From Haberlea rhodopensis (taxonomy: Eukaryota; Streptophyta; Magnoliopsida; Lamiales; Gesneriaceae), in assembly GCA_907163345.1 (NCBI GenBank), contig CAJQUN010000023.1:6644598-6708597 (forward strand): DNA of 64,000 nucleotides, given 5' to 3'. The notes under the pieces were generated by a model. It made no database searches, was not told the origin of the DNA, and saw only the letters and a list, made by a program, of their open reading frames with translations. Made by a program: the position numbers and the translations under genes. Below, piece by piece: positions 10,370 to 21,908 of this stretch (positions within the stretch are counted from its first letter, which is position 1; each line of letters begins with the position of its first letter).

Positions 10370-11760
10370 TGTTGAGCCTTAAACGCATGGTTGCGTTTAA
10401 GGCGTCAAATTATCCCCGGTCAATCTTTGAGTTTTGATGATCAACAAAACTTGTGTCTGTTATACTAATGCATCTACTTAGTGTGCAGATTAAGTGATGA
10501 AAAGTGGTTTGGATTGAAGAAAATCAAGTGTGCATATTCTGGCCTGGATCGCCCCAGGCGATGGTGAACATCGCCCCAGGCGATGGGTGCCAGGCCAGGC
10601 ATCGCCACGCACATCGACAGAGGCGATGACTAGGCGAGCATGCGAGAGAATCGCCTGAGGTGATGGTGAACAACGCCTGAGGCGATGGCAATCTTCTGGC
10701 ACTTCGCCCCGCACATCGACTGGAGCGACGCCGAGGCATGGCGCGGGCATGCGCACAGGGAGATCGCCCGAGGCGATGGGCTGAACGCCCGAGGCGATGG
10801 CACGAACGCCTGAGGCGATCTGGAGTTCGTTTGAGGCGATGCAAGATTTGAAGGAGCTGAGGCTACGACCTTGATTTTGGCATTGGATCGCCTGAGGCGA
10901 TGCGTGATTTTTGGTGACCGTTGGGGCGCGACGATGGTGATCGCCTGAGGCGATGTCCGAGGCGATCTTGGAGTGATTTCAGCCTTATGAGTAGCAACGG
11001 CTAGTAGGAGCCTTGGAGGCCTTCTACACTATAAATATGGATGCTTTGGAGCATTTTGGAGCTAAGGAACAAGCCTACAACTTATACCAAAGTCTTGATA
11101 ATTATTATTTGATTTAAGCTTTGCAATCTCCATACATTGTTGTTGTATTGGAGCTTGTAATTCTTATCTTTCTTAGAGTCTTGTTTCTTCGTGTGAGTAC
11201 ACCGTGAAGGTGCTTTTGGTTTGATTTCTTGTAAAGGTCCTCCAACACCAAAGCAAGTTGGAAAATTGTAAAGTCATCAACAAGTCTAGTTGGTACAAGT
11301 GTGTGGCTATCCTTGGAGCCCTTAAGGCCAAGAAGACTCGTGAAGAGTGTTGGTAGCTCGGGAAGAGCTTTGTATACTCGTGAAGGGTATTGTGCTCGGG
11401 AAGAGCGTTGTGTACTCGGGAAGAGTAGTGTGCTCGGGAAGAGCTTTGTAAACTCGGGAAGAGTTGGGTTGTGGCTAACTTGGAGCCCTCAAGGCCAAGA
11501 TCTATTGTTCTAGTGGAACCTCGGTTGGAGGTTATCTAACCGGGAAGAGGAGACGTAGGCGATTCATCGCCGAACTTCTATAACAAATCTTTTTGTTATT
11601 TATTGCTTTATTTCCTTTACGCCTTTATTTATTTTATTCTTTGCATTTATCGATTGACTAAAGGCTTCCGCAAGCGCAAAATATTTTATTTTTACAAACT
11701 CATTTTAAAACGCTAAAGTAGCCAAGGAATCTCATTTACCCTCCCTCTTCGATTCCAACA
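10370..11760 (+). repeat. 3' LTR of TR-GAG copy 1
   Basis: 1391 bp, collinear with the 5' LTR except for a 21-bp deletion of one palindrome near 10890, single-base indels, and a scatter of substitutions (around a dozen by eye). It ends at TTCCAACA, immediately before the ATATG duplication. Confidence 0.92.
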
Positions 11761-12140
11761 ATATGTCTTCCCTTAAACAACACAACGAGGGGACTATTAT
11801 TGAGTGGGACCATATCAACACTAATGTAAGTAATCAGAAGATAATCAAATATGTTTTTTGGGCATTCTGACCATGCATAGAAGGGTTCCGATATTGTCGT
11901 AAGGTGATAAGTGTTGATGACACACTTTTGTATACAAAGTATAAGCATAAATTGTTAATCACAGTTGGAACTGATGCTAATCAACAAATCCTGCCTTTGG
12001 CTTTCACGATTGTAGATGAAGAGACAATGTCGTCATGGAAATGGTTTCTTGAAATGATCGCTAGACACATTCTTTGTGACGTAGATGGTGTATATCTTAT
12101 CTCTGATAGACACCAAGGTCTTCTCTGTGCTGTTGTAAGT

Positions 12141-12774
12141 GTGCCTGCATTTACGTGTGCTCTAATTTGAAATCAAGTTTTATGGCATAAAGCTCAAATT
12201 ATAGTTCATGATTGCGGATTCAATTAATTAATTATGCAAATATGTGTTCTGTGTTTGGTTGTGCTGTTTGACTAATTATGCTTTGATCCAAGACATTTTG
12301 ATGTTAATCCGCGTGTAAATTAACATTTTGACCTGTGGGTTTGCATGATTTGTTGTTTTGACCAGTTTTTTTGTTAGTAAGAGAGTTATCTTGGCCCTGA
12401 AATTTTGGTAGTGGTCTTGAATATGTTCAGTCGTGTTGAGGAAAAAAGTTGTAATTAGTTGACCATGTATAAGTATATCATCATTTTTCTTTGTGGATAT
12501 GTATAATTTTGTTGTTTTATTCATTTTTTGTTGTAAAAAAAGTACTATTGGTAAATAACAATAGTATGTGCTTGTTCCGCTGCAGGCAAACATTTCTGTA
12601 GGAGGGTATTGATGATCGTTTTAATATGATTAATTTAGTGAAATTGTGTTGGTGGGTGTGTTGATGGTAAGTCTTCTTTGGCCCAACCGAAACATCATGG
12701 TAAAAACTAAAAATTGAGTGAAATTAGATTATATTCTTACTATGTTTCCATATCTTTGATCATGCAGTAACCAA
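12141..12774. other. No gene recognised
   Basis: AT-rich sequence between the truncated MULE 2 transposase and the MSL fragment. TTGTAAGTGTG at 12134 could be a splice donor, but I find no matching continuation of the transposase. No repeats or RNA genes seen. Confidence 0.5.
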
Positions 12775-13330
12775 AAGAACGACACAGAAAAGTGTTGTCA
12801 AAGCCCTTTTGGAAGTAACGAACAAACAGATAAGGAGACAACCAATGAGGAGGAAGCAATTGATACTGCGTATCACATTTTCTGGAATGTAGCTCAGCCT
12901 GGATACAAGTGAGCAGACCTATTTGAAATTAGAACATTGTGTTTCAAGAATAGAAGTCTGTTTTAATGCCATTTTTTCAGTATTTTTGATGTTTTAAATG
13001 ATCAGGTACACAGGTGATCTTAGGAGATTCATGATTAAAGAAGAGGTGGATGTTATATTTCCAACTATTGATGTGGTTGAGACTGGGCAAATTGACAGAA
13101 AAGCTTTTAACCGAATGGGTAGTAAGTCTGGACTTTTCCCGGATCAACTGAATTTTAATAATGAGTTGAATCTTTGGCGTCATCTCGTGCAATGATTGGA
13201 AGAAATTGTTTAGTAAAAAATAGAGTTCATTCAATAGTTATTTGATGGTTTAAGCTCTTGAAATGCTCTTCTTTCGATTGGTGAAGGTTTGTAAAGGCCG
13301 CAAAGCGAGCTCATGCTTTAATTCATTTGA
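12775..13330 (+). pseudogene. Mechanosensitive channel of small conductance-like (MSL) fragment
   Basis: Three exon-like pieces match the cytosolic stretch of plant MSL channels (MSL10-like group) that precedes the pore region. 12775-12908 gives EEEAIDTAYHIFWNVAQPGY. GT at 12909 and AG ending at 13005 join it in frame to 13006-13120, which gives YTGDLRRFMIKEEVDVIFP and VETGQIDRKAFNRM. A third weak piece near 13285-13320 (CKGRKASSCFN) recalls the VERKALAHSLND segment. No transmembrane segments, start or stop codon context remain, so it is a relic or a captured fragment. It lies immediately after a MULE whose right end is missing, so acquisition by that MULE is possible. Introns appear retained, which argues against a retrocopy. 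Confidence 0.6.
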
Positions 13331-13649
13331 CCTTACTATATACTAAATGCACTTCTTTTTTCCCCCAATTTATGCCTCCATGTATTTGTGTGTTATATTA
13401 CATGTAAACTCAGTTTTTTTAGACGTGGTACATTCAGTTTTTCATCTCTTCTATTTTGTAGATTGATTTATTGAAATTGAATTCTTGATTCTTTAATCAC
13501 GGGTGAAATTGAAAGAGAAGTGCTGCTTTTACATGTCCGGTTTCTTCCTCTTATAATTCTGTTGTTATTCATATAATTTATTATTCTGTCATTTGAATGG
13601 CAACGATTGCTTTTGTGAAGTTTGTTGTTTTTTTGTGCAATGCATCTGG

Positions 13650-14432
13650 TGTTATCCTGGTAAAAGTATGGACTCTGCAAGACCTGACTTGGGCAAGACC
13701 TCTACCATGGCCACCCCCAGGTCGGCCTCAGAAAGATCTCCACCTCGGCCACCCAAGCTCGGCCTCGTGGATGACCTCCACCTCGGCCACCCCAGGTCGG
13801 CCTCGAGGATGACCTCCACCTCGGCCACTCCCAGGTCGGCCTCCAGGAAGATCTACACCTGAGGAGTGATCTCATAAATCAGAGGCACAAAACATATCTC
13901 CGTATATGAATAATATCTTAAAAGCTGCAGAAATCGTACAAAGAGTGCAATAGTTGTTTGTGGTCCCCATCACTGGGACTCTGACCCCTGCCTTCAGCAT
14001 CAGACAATGTCCCCTAGACCTTGGGTAGGTAGTTACAGGTTGTCTCCTCTATTCTCATATAAATACCAGATAACTCTCACCAAGCAAGGGGGAGATTTTC
14101 CGTGAGAGAGCAGGCAGGAGGGTTTAGAGGGCATGGGGAAGGCCAACACCTCTTTCTTGGGGGGAAAAGAGAGCATGTCTCCTTCCTCCTCAAGAACAAG
14201 CAGCAGCCGAGGTCTTCCCCCTTCACAATTTTCATTTCTTAGCTCATTTCTTGTAAAGAAGACACTGTAAATCACACACTTGTTTATAGTGAAATTTATA
14301 CCGGACTTGGTCCTGTGGTTTTTCCGCATCTTTTGGGGTTTTCCACGTAAAAATCTGGTCTCATTTACTTTTTGTATATTGTTTTGTGCTTGAAAGAAAT
14401 ACACGTCTACCCTACCAAAATTCCAGGTAACA
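13650..14432 (+). mobile_element. Probable solo LTR
   Basis: It starts TGTTATCCTGG and ends CCAGGTAACA, short inverted termini typical of an LTR. TATAAATA occurs at 14058-14065, followed by a downstream region with TTTTCCACGTAAAAATCTGG (about 14339), a sequence characteristic of plant LTR R/U5 regions. The U3 part holds a GC-rich tandem repeat of about 37 bp (13716-13862) with units containing ACCTCGGCCAC and AGGTCGGCCTC. No second copy, primer site or coding region adjoins. A clean target duplication is not visible (GCATC before, TCATC after, offset by three bases), so the ends may be slightly eroded. Confidence 0.65.
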
Positions 14433-15522
14433 TCATCTTTTATGCCGAAAAATATATTCTTGGATCGAGAACACTATACTAAAAATATATCTTGGATCGA
14501 GTCCTAATAAACACTATAGGCAACATAGTGATTCTCAATGAAGTAGACTTTTGTAAGACCACACTTATCTAAAATGTTTATTTATAACGATTTTTTAGTT
14601 AAAAAAAAAAACTTCATAATTATGAGTCCATGCCCTTAGCTTCATTATCGGACTTACTCAGGATTCACTCTTTACTCCCTGCTACTGCTTCGTGAGAGTG
14701 AGTGGATCCAGACACTTGCACTCACCTCAATACTACGTTGAGAGTTAATTTGGATGTGGATGTTCTCACTTCCCATCTATTAGTGGGTTTGTTTTTTATT
14801 TTATATTATGCTTCTAGAGTCTCCCCTAACGTTGATGATATTTTACTGCTTTATTAAACTTTATTATGTCGTAAACTTTGTTCTATTCGGTGTGGTATTG
14901 GCATAGTCCTCCTCCTCTTTTGTTGTACTTGCTTTTGTTAAACATGTAGGAGTCTGCTAAACCGCGGCCATTTCAAATAATAATAATAATAATCCTTGGG
15001 CTCCAAAAAAAAAATTTATATGCAATATTTTTGAAACTTTCCGTTTGGACCTCGATATTCAAGTTTGCCCCTTCGTCCACTCGTTTGATGTTGCCCTCTC
15101 TCATTCCAATTTCCAGATCTTGGGTTTGTTATGCTGTTATTTAATACACAGTACAAGTATATCTTCACATTTCCATTAATGAATATTGTCATAAGTTTTT
15201 TTTTTTTTTTTTGAATAATCAGTTATTTTTCATGTTGACGAAGATGGAGAAAAATGGCTTTGTTGCTTTTGAAAAGCTGAAAGAATTTGTGAAAGATGGC
15301 ATCTGGTAATTTACTGTAAATATCGAAATGGGCTGATTATATTGGATGGAAATACAAAGATAAACGTTCAAATATTACCATAATGATCAAAACTCAGATG
15401 CAAATTAAAAATACACGAAACATTGGAAATAAAATAACAATCCCAACAACTCATAAATCAAACGTAACACTGAAACTATAAAATCCAAAACTAATTAAAT
15501 AACAATCCTATGAATACAAACT
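14433..15522. other. Intergenic, no gene recognised
   Basis: AT-rich sequence. An ATATATCTTGGATCGAG-like motif is duplicated at 14450 and 14483. A segment ending in AATAATAATAATAAT at about 14978-14992 could be the tail of a decayed LINE, but no coding match supports that. A short frame at 15232-15309 was not recognised. Confidence 0.4.
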
Positions 15523-16152
15523 TCATGCAAAAAACTGAAAAACAAACATGATAAAAAATAGCGAATACGAGAAAAGTGCATTGTTCTTGGAAGCATAAGA
15601 TTTAGCAGGTGAACTGCCAGCAGTGGAATCTTCATCTTGCCCGATGACCCAAACGATCATTCGCTGCCCCTTCTCACAGTGCCCGGTAGCCCCGCTTATA
15701 AAGTAGAAAAAACCGGATCGGTCCAGCGTGTAGATCGTGTCCCCTTTGTTTGAGAAGAAATTGGGACGACTGGAATTGCATTCGTTGTACTCGGTCTTGT
15801 TCACTTCCATAACCGAATCTTTCTTGTATTTGAAACCTAAAACAACTCAATATCCCATGTCAGCATACATATAGCATTTGGGTTTTTGGCTTGTATTCTT
15901 TTAAATGGATAAAAAAAAGGCATGTTATCAATCTTGAAACAAAAGCTCTTTTTGATTAGTGTACTTACGAACGATGTCGCCAACCTTGAACCTCTCCCGT
16001 GAGGCCCATTCGTTATAGAGTTCGGTCTGATTTGCAGGCGGAACCGCCCAACCAACCCTGTCTCCCACTTGGAATTGGAAGCAGCTCCCCATCTGCAACG
16101 ACAAAACTACGACACAAACAACTGTAATGAAAACAAAGGGTTTCAACTCCAT
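15523..16152 (-). CDS. Early nodulin-like phytocyanin, GPI-anchored
   Basis: Two exons (16152-15969 and 15836-15523, GT-AG intron, phase 1) give a 165-residue protein. Residues 1-24 (MELKPFVFITVVCVVVLSLQ...) form a signal peptide. The cupredoxin domain follows: FQVGDRVGWAVPP, YNEWASRERFKVGDIVRFKY, the Cys of YNEC and the Cys of GHCEKGQ for the structural disulfide, and FYFISGATGHC. The usual copper-ligand Cys is Ser (ISG) and the first His is Glu (VMEVN), so the protein probably does not bind type-1 copper; this defines the early nodulin-like (ENODL) branch. A Ser/Pro/Ala segment and hydrophobic tail (FSYSLFFIMFVF) suggest a GPI anchor at the plasma membrane. Its role is likely in cell-wall or arabinogalactan-related processes. 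I chose the Met at 16152 because it starts the signal peptide. A TATATATAA stretch about 100 bp upstream (near 16250) could be the TATA box. Confidence 0.93.
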
Positions 16153-16259
16153 TACTATCGGTTGATGAACTGAGTATATATAATATCTTCTGGATTTGAG
16201 AATAATAAAGAAGAAGAGACGGTACATATATAGGAGTCATTCCATTGCAGTATATATAA

Positions 16260-17689
16260 TAACATTAACAAAGATAAATGCTATTATTTAACGTGAAGAG
16301 GTAATGGCTGAGTGGGGAGTAACGGTTAAGCGTTTAAATTCAATTATGTTTACCGGGTCAAAGGGAGTTTGTTCTTGAATTTGATCGATATGTGTAACTT
16401 ATAAAACTGTAATATGTATCTTTTTTTCAAGCTTACGCGTGACTAATCCTTGGGTAATGATCCTGGCCCTTCAGGATCGCCACCAGATAAATCGAGGGAT
16501 CTGCACAAATTGCAGGTATATGAGAGAACGGATCAACAGGACCCGAACCCAAGACAAACCCCCACAATATTTCAATGAATAAGTTGTATCACATAGGATT
16601 CGCGACGTCGGATGACCTCTCCCCACATCACCTCAACTCTTACCAATTTGTCTATGCCCTTGAGGGCAACTGCAATGTGTCTTAGGATCATTGAATAGTG
16701 CTATGTTATTGAGGTAGCTGATGGTCATAAATATACTAAAAAATCCAAATTTTTTTCTTTATTATTATTATTAATTTGGATGATGTTTTTAAGTTGTATA
16801 CTTTGTAAAATGTAATTTGTGTAGCCTCCTTTTACTTAATAAATAGCAGAGGATTAAGATGGAGGGTGTTTTTGAAAAGTATTTTCTGATTAAAAAAAAA
16901 ACTACATTTTATAGATTTGATTTTCTTGCTTATGCTATTTTTTCTCTAAAAGAAAAACAGAAATATAGAAACAATTTTATAATACTAAAATGTTTTATTT
17001 TAATATCAAACACTCATTCATTTTTTTATAACTTTAAACAAAAGAAATATAGAAGTGCTTTAAATAAACCATTTCAAACATACCCCTAAATCTAAACATA
17101 CCCCTAAATCTATATACATCTCTTCTATTATTATACTAATAATTCAATACACATGTTTGTTTATATTAGGTTTTTGGTATTTTTGTGTGTAGGTAATTTT
17201 TTGTAAGAACTTTACGAAATATATTAAAATTAAGAACTTTAGAAATGTTTTTAAATTAATTTTTTATAATTAATTAAAATAATTATTTAAATCAGAATTT
17301 TTTTATTAATTTCTAAATGTATGGTAGTTTTTAATAATTTCATTTGTGAACTATATATCACCTACAATCTTAAATAAGACATTTTTATATATATAACTAT
17401 ATAATACTATACCTGTGATTTAAGTCTAATAGCCATATACATACCTGTGATTCATTCAACACCATCTACATTTATTTTTGTTGAAAATAATAAATTAGAA
17501 TTAAGGCAATCAAAATGTATAATAACCAATGTAGTAAACGTGAAGAATTGAAGGCTGCTGAAATATTTGGGAAAAACAATTTATATATATAATTAGTTTT
17601 TTACCAATAAATATGTGTATTATTTTTCATTACAACTGAGAAGGAAAAAATCATTTCACCCCATTCCTTAGTTTTTGAACAATTTTACT
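16260..17689. other. Intergenic, no gene recognised
   Basis: Upstream region of the phytocyanin gene. 16440-16720 is less AT-rich, but I find no domain or repeat in it. The remainder is strongly AT-rich with short spurious ORFs. Confidence 0.5.
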
Positions 17690-18894
17690 ATACATCATAA
17701 TCTTATTAAGCCAAAGAAGGTACTGTCTTGCTCTACACACACTCAAAAAACTACCCATCCTAGTAAAACATCACAGTTACTTTTCGGTCTGTGACGTATA
17801 AATTTCTTCTGTTAAATTGTTTGCCTCAATTAATACTTCGTAAGTAATCTCACTGGGAGTTATCTTTTGAACTTCCGTACGCTTTAACCATTCATATGCT
17901 ACGAGCACATCCGCTGATTATTTCATTGAAACCATTTCACATATTATGGAGTCGACAATATTGAATTTACGCTGAGTGACTCGAAGTTTTTTGAGACCTG
18001 AGGCAGATTATGAAATGATGCGTTTACTAAAAAATAACAAATAAAGTAAATATTAAACTAAAAAATCACTTCTTGCCCTTTTTTATGCAAAATTACTTAT
18101 TAAATTTTCATATTCAAGTTTAATTAACAAATCATTTTCAATTGCTAGAATTGTTTAATCGATCTTGAGACATAGTTGCGTATATAATTTTTTATAATCT
18201 TTAGTTTTGAAATGCTTCTTTCTGTAGATGCAACTGTACTGGTATATATAATATTCTATATGCTATAAAACTTAAATTTTATATTCTCGAATTTCTTTTT
18301 AGAAAAAATAAGCACCGAAATTTTTCTCAAAATTTGTAATAAGAATCATTGTGTAAATGTTAGACTTCGAAGAAATGTTTTTTTTTTTAATTGAGAAAAA
18401 AGAGAAGATAATGATTAGAGAACAAGCAAAGTTCAAATAATAGTCGAGAGAAATGATTATTTTTTTAAAACAAAGAATGTGTTCTATTAATATAGATTAT
18501 TATTTAGCATAAATATAAGGATATGTGTTTTTTTTTTTAAATCTTAACTAATTTAAACAGAATTAATGTATGATAAATTACAACTAACAAAAAAAATCTG
18601 TCACTCCTAGATTAACTAGCATATGAATTGGAGTGAGTGACGATAAATTAGGGCATAATAATAATTTTTATTTTATATATATTATATACCATTATTTCAA
18701 AGTCATCCATCAATAATTAGTTTGTAGATAAAGAAGTTAATGAAATCCCTCCAATCAGACGTTAATTTTTTTTAAACAATTTAGCCACATATTAATGTAT
18801 ATTATTAATCAACATATAAATTATGGGCCTTGTTGAAATTGAGGGCATAAAGCAAATGCCTTAGCCGCTTCCCACTAGCTAGACATGACCACGG

Positions 18895-19050
18895 TTCGTG
18901 AACCGTCGGTTGACGGTTCGGAACCGCCGGTTCGACGGTTCAAAAGAGCTCGACCCTTAACCTTAACCTTCGTAGACGGTTCCGATTACGGTTCGTGAAC
19001 CGCCGGTTACGGTTACGGTTACGGTTAACCACCGGTTACGGTTACGGTTC
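18895..19050. repeat. Left subterminal AACCG/CCGGTT cluster of hAT
   Basis: A run of GGTT, CCGGTT and ACGGTT motifs in both orientations, including TTACGGTT repeated tandemly near 19000-19045. In hAT elements, short subterminal repeats serve as transposase binding sites; the role here is inferred from position. Confidence 0.7.
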
Positions 19051-19255
19051 GACCCTTATATTTTTAAATTAAAAAAAATTAAAATTTTATTTAAAATAAT
19101 TTAAAAATTACTATAAAAAAAAACAAAGGAAATGTAAGGGGAGGGAGGGCTTGAACTTTTTAAGTTGCCTACGTATCCTCTTAGGGTATAGAGGAATCAA
19201 AGCCCACGTAGTTCTCTTACCTTTTAACCCTTCTTACCTTCGGAAGTGGCGTAGC

Positions 19256-21389
19256 TCAATCACTTCCGTTACCTGTCCCCGTCGTAGTAGTTCCTTCGGT
19301 ATCAAATTCATCTTGGTCCGAGCTTGATTCCATTCCTTGTTTTCGTTTTGCCGCCCTCGCCCAATCGTCCATTAGTGCTTGTGCCTCTAAAGAATCTGGA
19401 CTCATTTTTGATCGTCTTACATCCAAAATATTTCCCCCTGCGCTAAAAGCTTGTTCCACAGCAACAGTTGACACGGGGCAAGCTAAGATTTCCTTTGCTA
19501 TGATTGATAAAATCGGGAAAATTTGTGTCTTTTGTGACCACCACCACAATATATCAAATTGTTGCTCGCTATCTGCTTCACTGAAATCAAAAGAAGTCGT
19601 GAAATAATTATCAAGTTCCTGACTGGAACTTGATGATCCCCTGGGGCGTTTAGTTGCGTTCTTTTAACAGAAGTTGTGCTTTGGTGAGTTTAATACCACT
19701 AGAATGACTTCGGGCACTAACTTGTAGTTGTGATTCATTTTCTTGTACACCATATTTTAAACTATATTCTCTATAAATCTCATGCAAATAATTTCTAACA
19801 CGATTTACTACCATAGAAGAATCAATTGGGGAAATATCATCCGGGGGGGATAATGCCTCGTAATACATCACTAACATTTCATGCAAAACATCCAATTTAA
19901 GTCGAGGATCTAAAGCAAAAGCAACTAGAAACAGTTCAGGAATATTATAAAAATATTTTTCCCATTTAACCTTCATTGCTACCACAGAAGAGGTTAACAG
20001 ATAATTAGAGAAATTTTCATTTAAGGTAAGTGCCACATTACAACAGTTCATCAAAACTAAATGAGATGTAGGATAATAAACTCCAGATAATTGTTCAGTT
20101 GCATCATAAAATACCTTCAACATTTCACAGATACTTTTACATACATTCCATTGGTGCGAAAAAACATAAATATTAGAGTTTCCACCATGTTGTGCAAAAA
20201 ATGAACACAATAACTCTCTATATTCATATGAGTCATTTAGCAATTTATATGTTGAGTTCCAACGTGTGGGTCTATCTCGTGGTAATTTTCTAGGTCGCAT
20301 GCCATTAACCTTACAAAACTTACCCCATTGTTTCATCAAACTCGGATGGGACCACAAATAAGATAATGCCATTTTAATTGGTTGAATCTGATTATCTAAC
20401 GATCTTAATCCATCTTGCATACATAAGTTCAAAATATGGCAAATACATCGAATATGAAAAAATAAACCACCAATAGCAGGTTGACAAACACGTTTAAGAT
20501 CTTCAATACTCAATGTGTTCGAACTAGCATTATCAAATGACACAGAAAAAACTTTGGAAGTTAAACCATATTCTTCTAAAATTACACAAATCAGTTGAGA
20601 AATATTTTGTGCGGTGTGTGATTCATTTACTCGATATGCAAGCAACCTTTTTTGAATTGACCATGAATTATCTATCCAATGACAAGTAATACCCATGTAC
20701 GAATTAGTTTGCCAATGATCACTCCAAATATCAGAGCATATAGAAACTTAATTCGTCAAATTACTAAATAATGTAACTAATTCTTTCTTTTGTTGACGAA
20801 CTAATTTTTTAAGTGTTCGTGTGACTGTGGTCCTAGGAACACGTTTAGCAGCAGGTTGTAGAGATTCATGACACAGATCTTCAAAACCAAATCTAGATGC
20901 TATACTAAAAGAAAGATGTTCTACAGAGATAAATTTTGCCACAGATTCTCTTAATTGTGCATCAGTGTATTTGAAAAGTGGAGAGTCGGTACCTTCACTC
21001 GAGGAATGAAATCTAGATAGTTGAGTTTGAGAAGAATCATTACCAAACTCCACTGGATGCTTTGTTTCGATATGACGCTTAAAAGATCCATAGCCACCAC
21101 CACTTTGAAACTTATACGTAGTGGTACAATATTTGCATTTGGCACGCATCTCTCCGGATGGAAGAGTTACCTTTTCAAAATGTTTAGTAAAAATCGATGA
21201 TTTAAGTGGAGGCATAGATCTTACATTTGGATGCGCACTTTCTTGGGTATCATGTGTAGCAAAAGGATCATCGTCGGTGAATTCAATATCATCAATATCA
21301 ATATCAACATCGGGTTCGGCCCTTTCGAGATATGTCACCTTGCCTTTGCCTTTGCCTTTGCCTCTACGTGGATCACTAGGACCTTCCAT
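19256..21389 (-). pseudogene. hAT transposase with BED finger, two lesions
   Basis: The frame starts at 21389 (MEGPSDPRRGKGKGKGKV). Features in order: a BED-type zinc finger at about residues 80-112 (CKYC, then HIETKH), a helical region, the RNase H-like catalytic part (ICSDIWSDHW, then VSFDNASSN and CICHILNLCMQDG), the hallmark RPTRWNSTYKLL, and the C-terminal dimerisation domain (DILWWWSQK, FPILSIIAKEIL, STVAVEQAFSAGG). Lesion 1 is an in-frame TAA at 20748-20750 between FSNLTN and VSICSDIW. Lesion 2 is a one-base insertion in an A run near 19660, after which the frame resumes as KNATKRPRGSSSS. The product would cut and rejoin the element. It resembles the RICESLEEPER/DAYSLEEPER-like group. 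Total length when read through is about 710 residues, normal for the family. Confidence 0.9.
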
Positions 21390-21653
21390 TGAGTAATTCG
21401 AAAATAATACAAGTAAATGATGTATCGAAAACTTAGAGTTGTGTTAAGATTGATGAAAAATGAAATGGGTGTGGAGGATATTTATAAGCATAAAAAATAA
21501 CGGTCACTTAATCCTAGCCGTCGATCTATAACGGTCAAATAATCCTAGCCATCGAATTATAAAAATAAAAAAAAAAATTTCTTACCGACGAACCGCCGGT
21601 TTGTAACCGGCGGTTCATCCTATTGCAACGGTCAGGAGATCCTGACCGTTGAT

Positions 21654-21908
21654 ATACAACGGTCAGAAGATCCTGGCCGTTCAATTTTTTTTAAAAAAAA
21701 AAAAATTATGGGTTGGAACCGCCGGTTAACCGGCGGTTCCACGGTTAATTCGACCCATAAACCGTAACCGGCCAGTACAGAATACAACGGTCAGAAGATC
21801 CTGGCCGTTCAATTTTTTTTTTAAAAAAAAAAAAATTATGGGTTGGAACCGCCGGTTAACCGGCGGTTCCACGGTTAATTCGACCCATAAACCGTAACCG
21901 GCCAGTAC
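21654..21908. repeat. 128-bp tandem duplication in hAT 5' region
   Basis: Two near-identical 128-bp units (21654-21781 and 21782-21908). Each contains GGTCAGAAGATCCTGGCCGT, a T/A-rich run, the palindrome AACCGCCGGTTAACCGGCGG and AACCGTAACCGGCC. A diverged partial unit precedes them (about 21620-21653). The duplication doubles the putative transposase-binding cluster upstream of the transposase start. Confidence 0.85.

Larger units (their letters stand above)
6594..11760 (+). mobile_element. Gag-only LTR retrotransposon (TR-GAG type), copy 1
   Basis: A complete 5167-bp element with LTRs of 1412 bp (6594-8005) and 1391 bp (10370-11760). Both start TGTTGAGCC and end TTCCAACA. ATATG at 6589-6593 is repeated at 11761-11765, a 5-bp target duplication inside the MULE 2 transposase frame. 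A methionine-tRNA primer site follows the 5' LTR, and a purine tract precedes the 3' LTR. The internal part (2364 bp) encodes only a copia-like Gag; there is no protease, integrase, reverse transcriptase or RNase H. This matches the described class of terminal-repeat retrotransposons carrying only GAG, which depend on a partner for pol functions. The same family recurs at 26464-31627. Confidence 0.92.
5275..12138 (+). pseudogene. MuDR-type transposase, split by TR-GAG copy 1
   Basis: Domains in order. MuDR N-terminal domain at 5275-5640 (VLLYYDG, YDRLP, QYALKVWTKHIF). Acidic linker at 5744-6094 after a frameshift close to the TAA at 5758. DNA-binding domain at 6110-6480 (LGMLFKSKAQLQSAVKDFSI, then CGWMFRG, then GGDHTC), with an in-frame TGA at 6239 and another at 6475. 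Then, past the retrotransposon, the MULE core from 11766 (GFRYCRKVISVDDTLLY, KYKHKLLITVGTDANQQ, PLAFTIVDEE, WKWFLEMI, LISDRHQGLL). The first conserved Asp of the MULE catalytic region falls in VDDT. The C-terminal half, including the SWIM zinc finger, is missing after 12138. Several independent lesions make it clearly dead. Confidence 0.8.
4330..12140 (+). mobile_element. Second MULE (MULE 2), interrupted by an LTR element
   Basis: It begins with its own palindrome-rich terminal region (4399-5050), followed by a MuDR-type transposase reading frame from 5275 that resumes at 11766 after the LTR retrotransposon at 6594-11760 is removed. The frame stops resembling a transposase at about 12138 (DRHQGLLCAV). 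No right-hand copy of the TCGCATAC palindrome is found further on, so the right end is lost or replaced. A mechanosensitive-channel gene fragment lies just beyond (12775-13330). Limits are approximate. Confidence 0.6.

Noticed and set aside
14780..15000. Possible LINE 3' end with an AAT tail
   Set aside because: No reverse transcriptase or RNase H remnant precedes it, so the tail alone is not enough.
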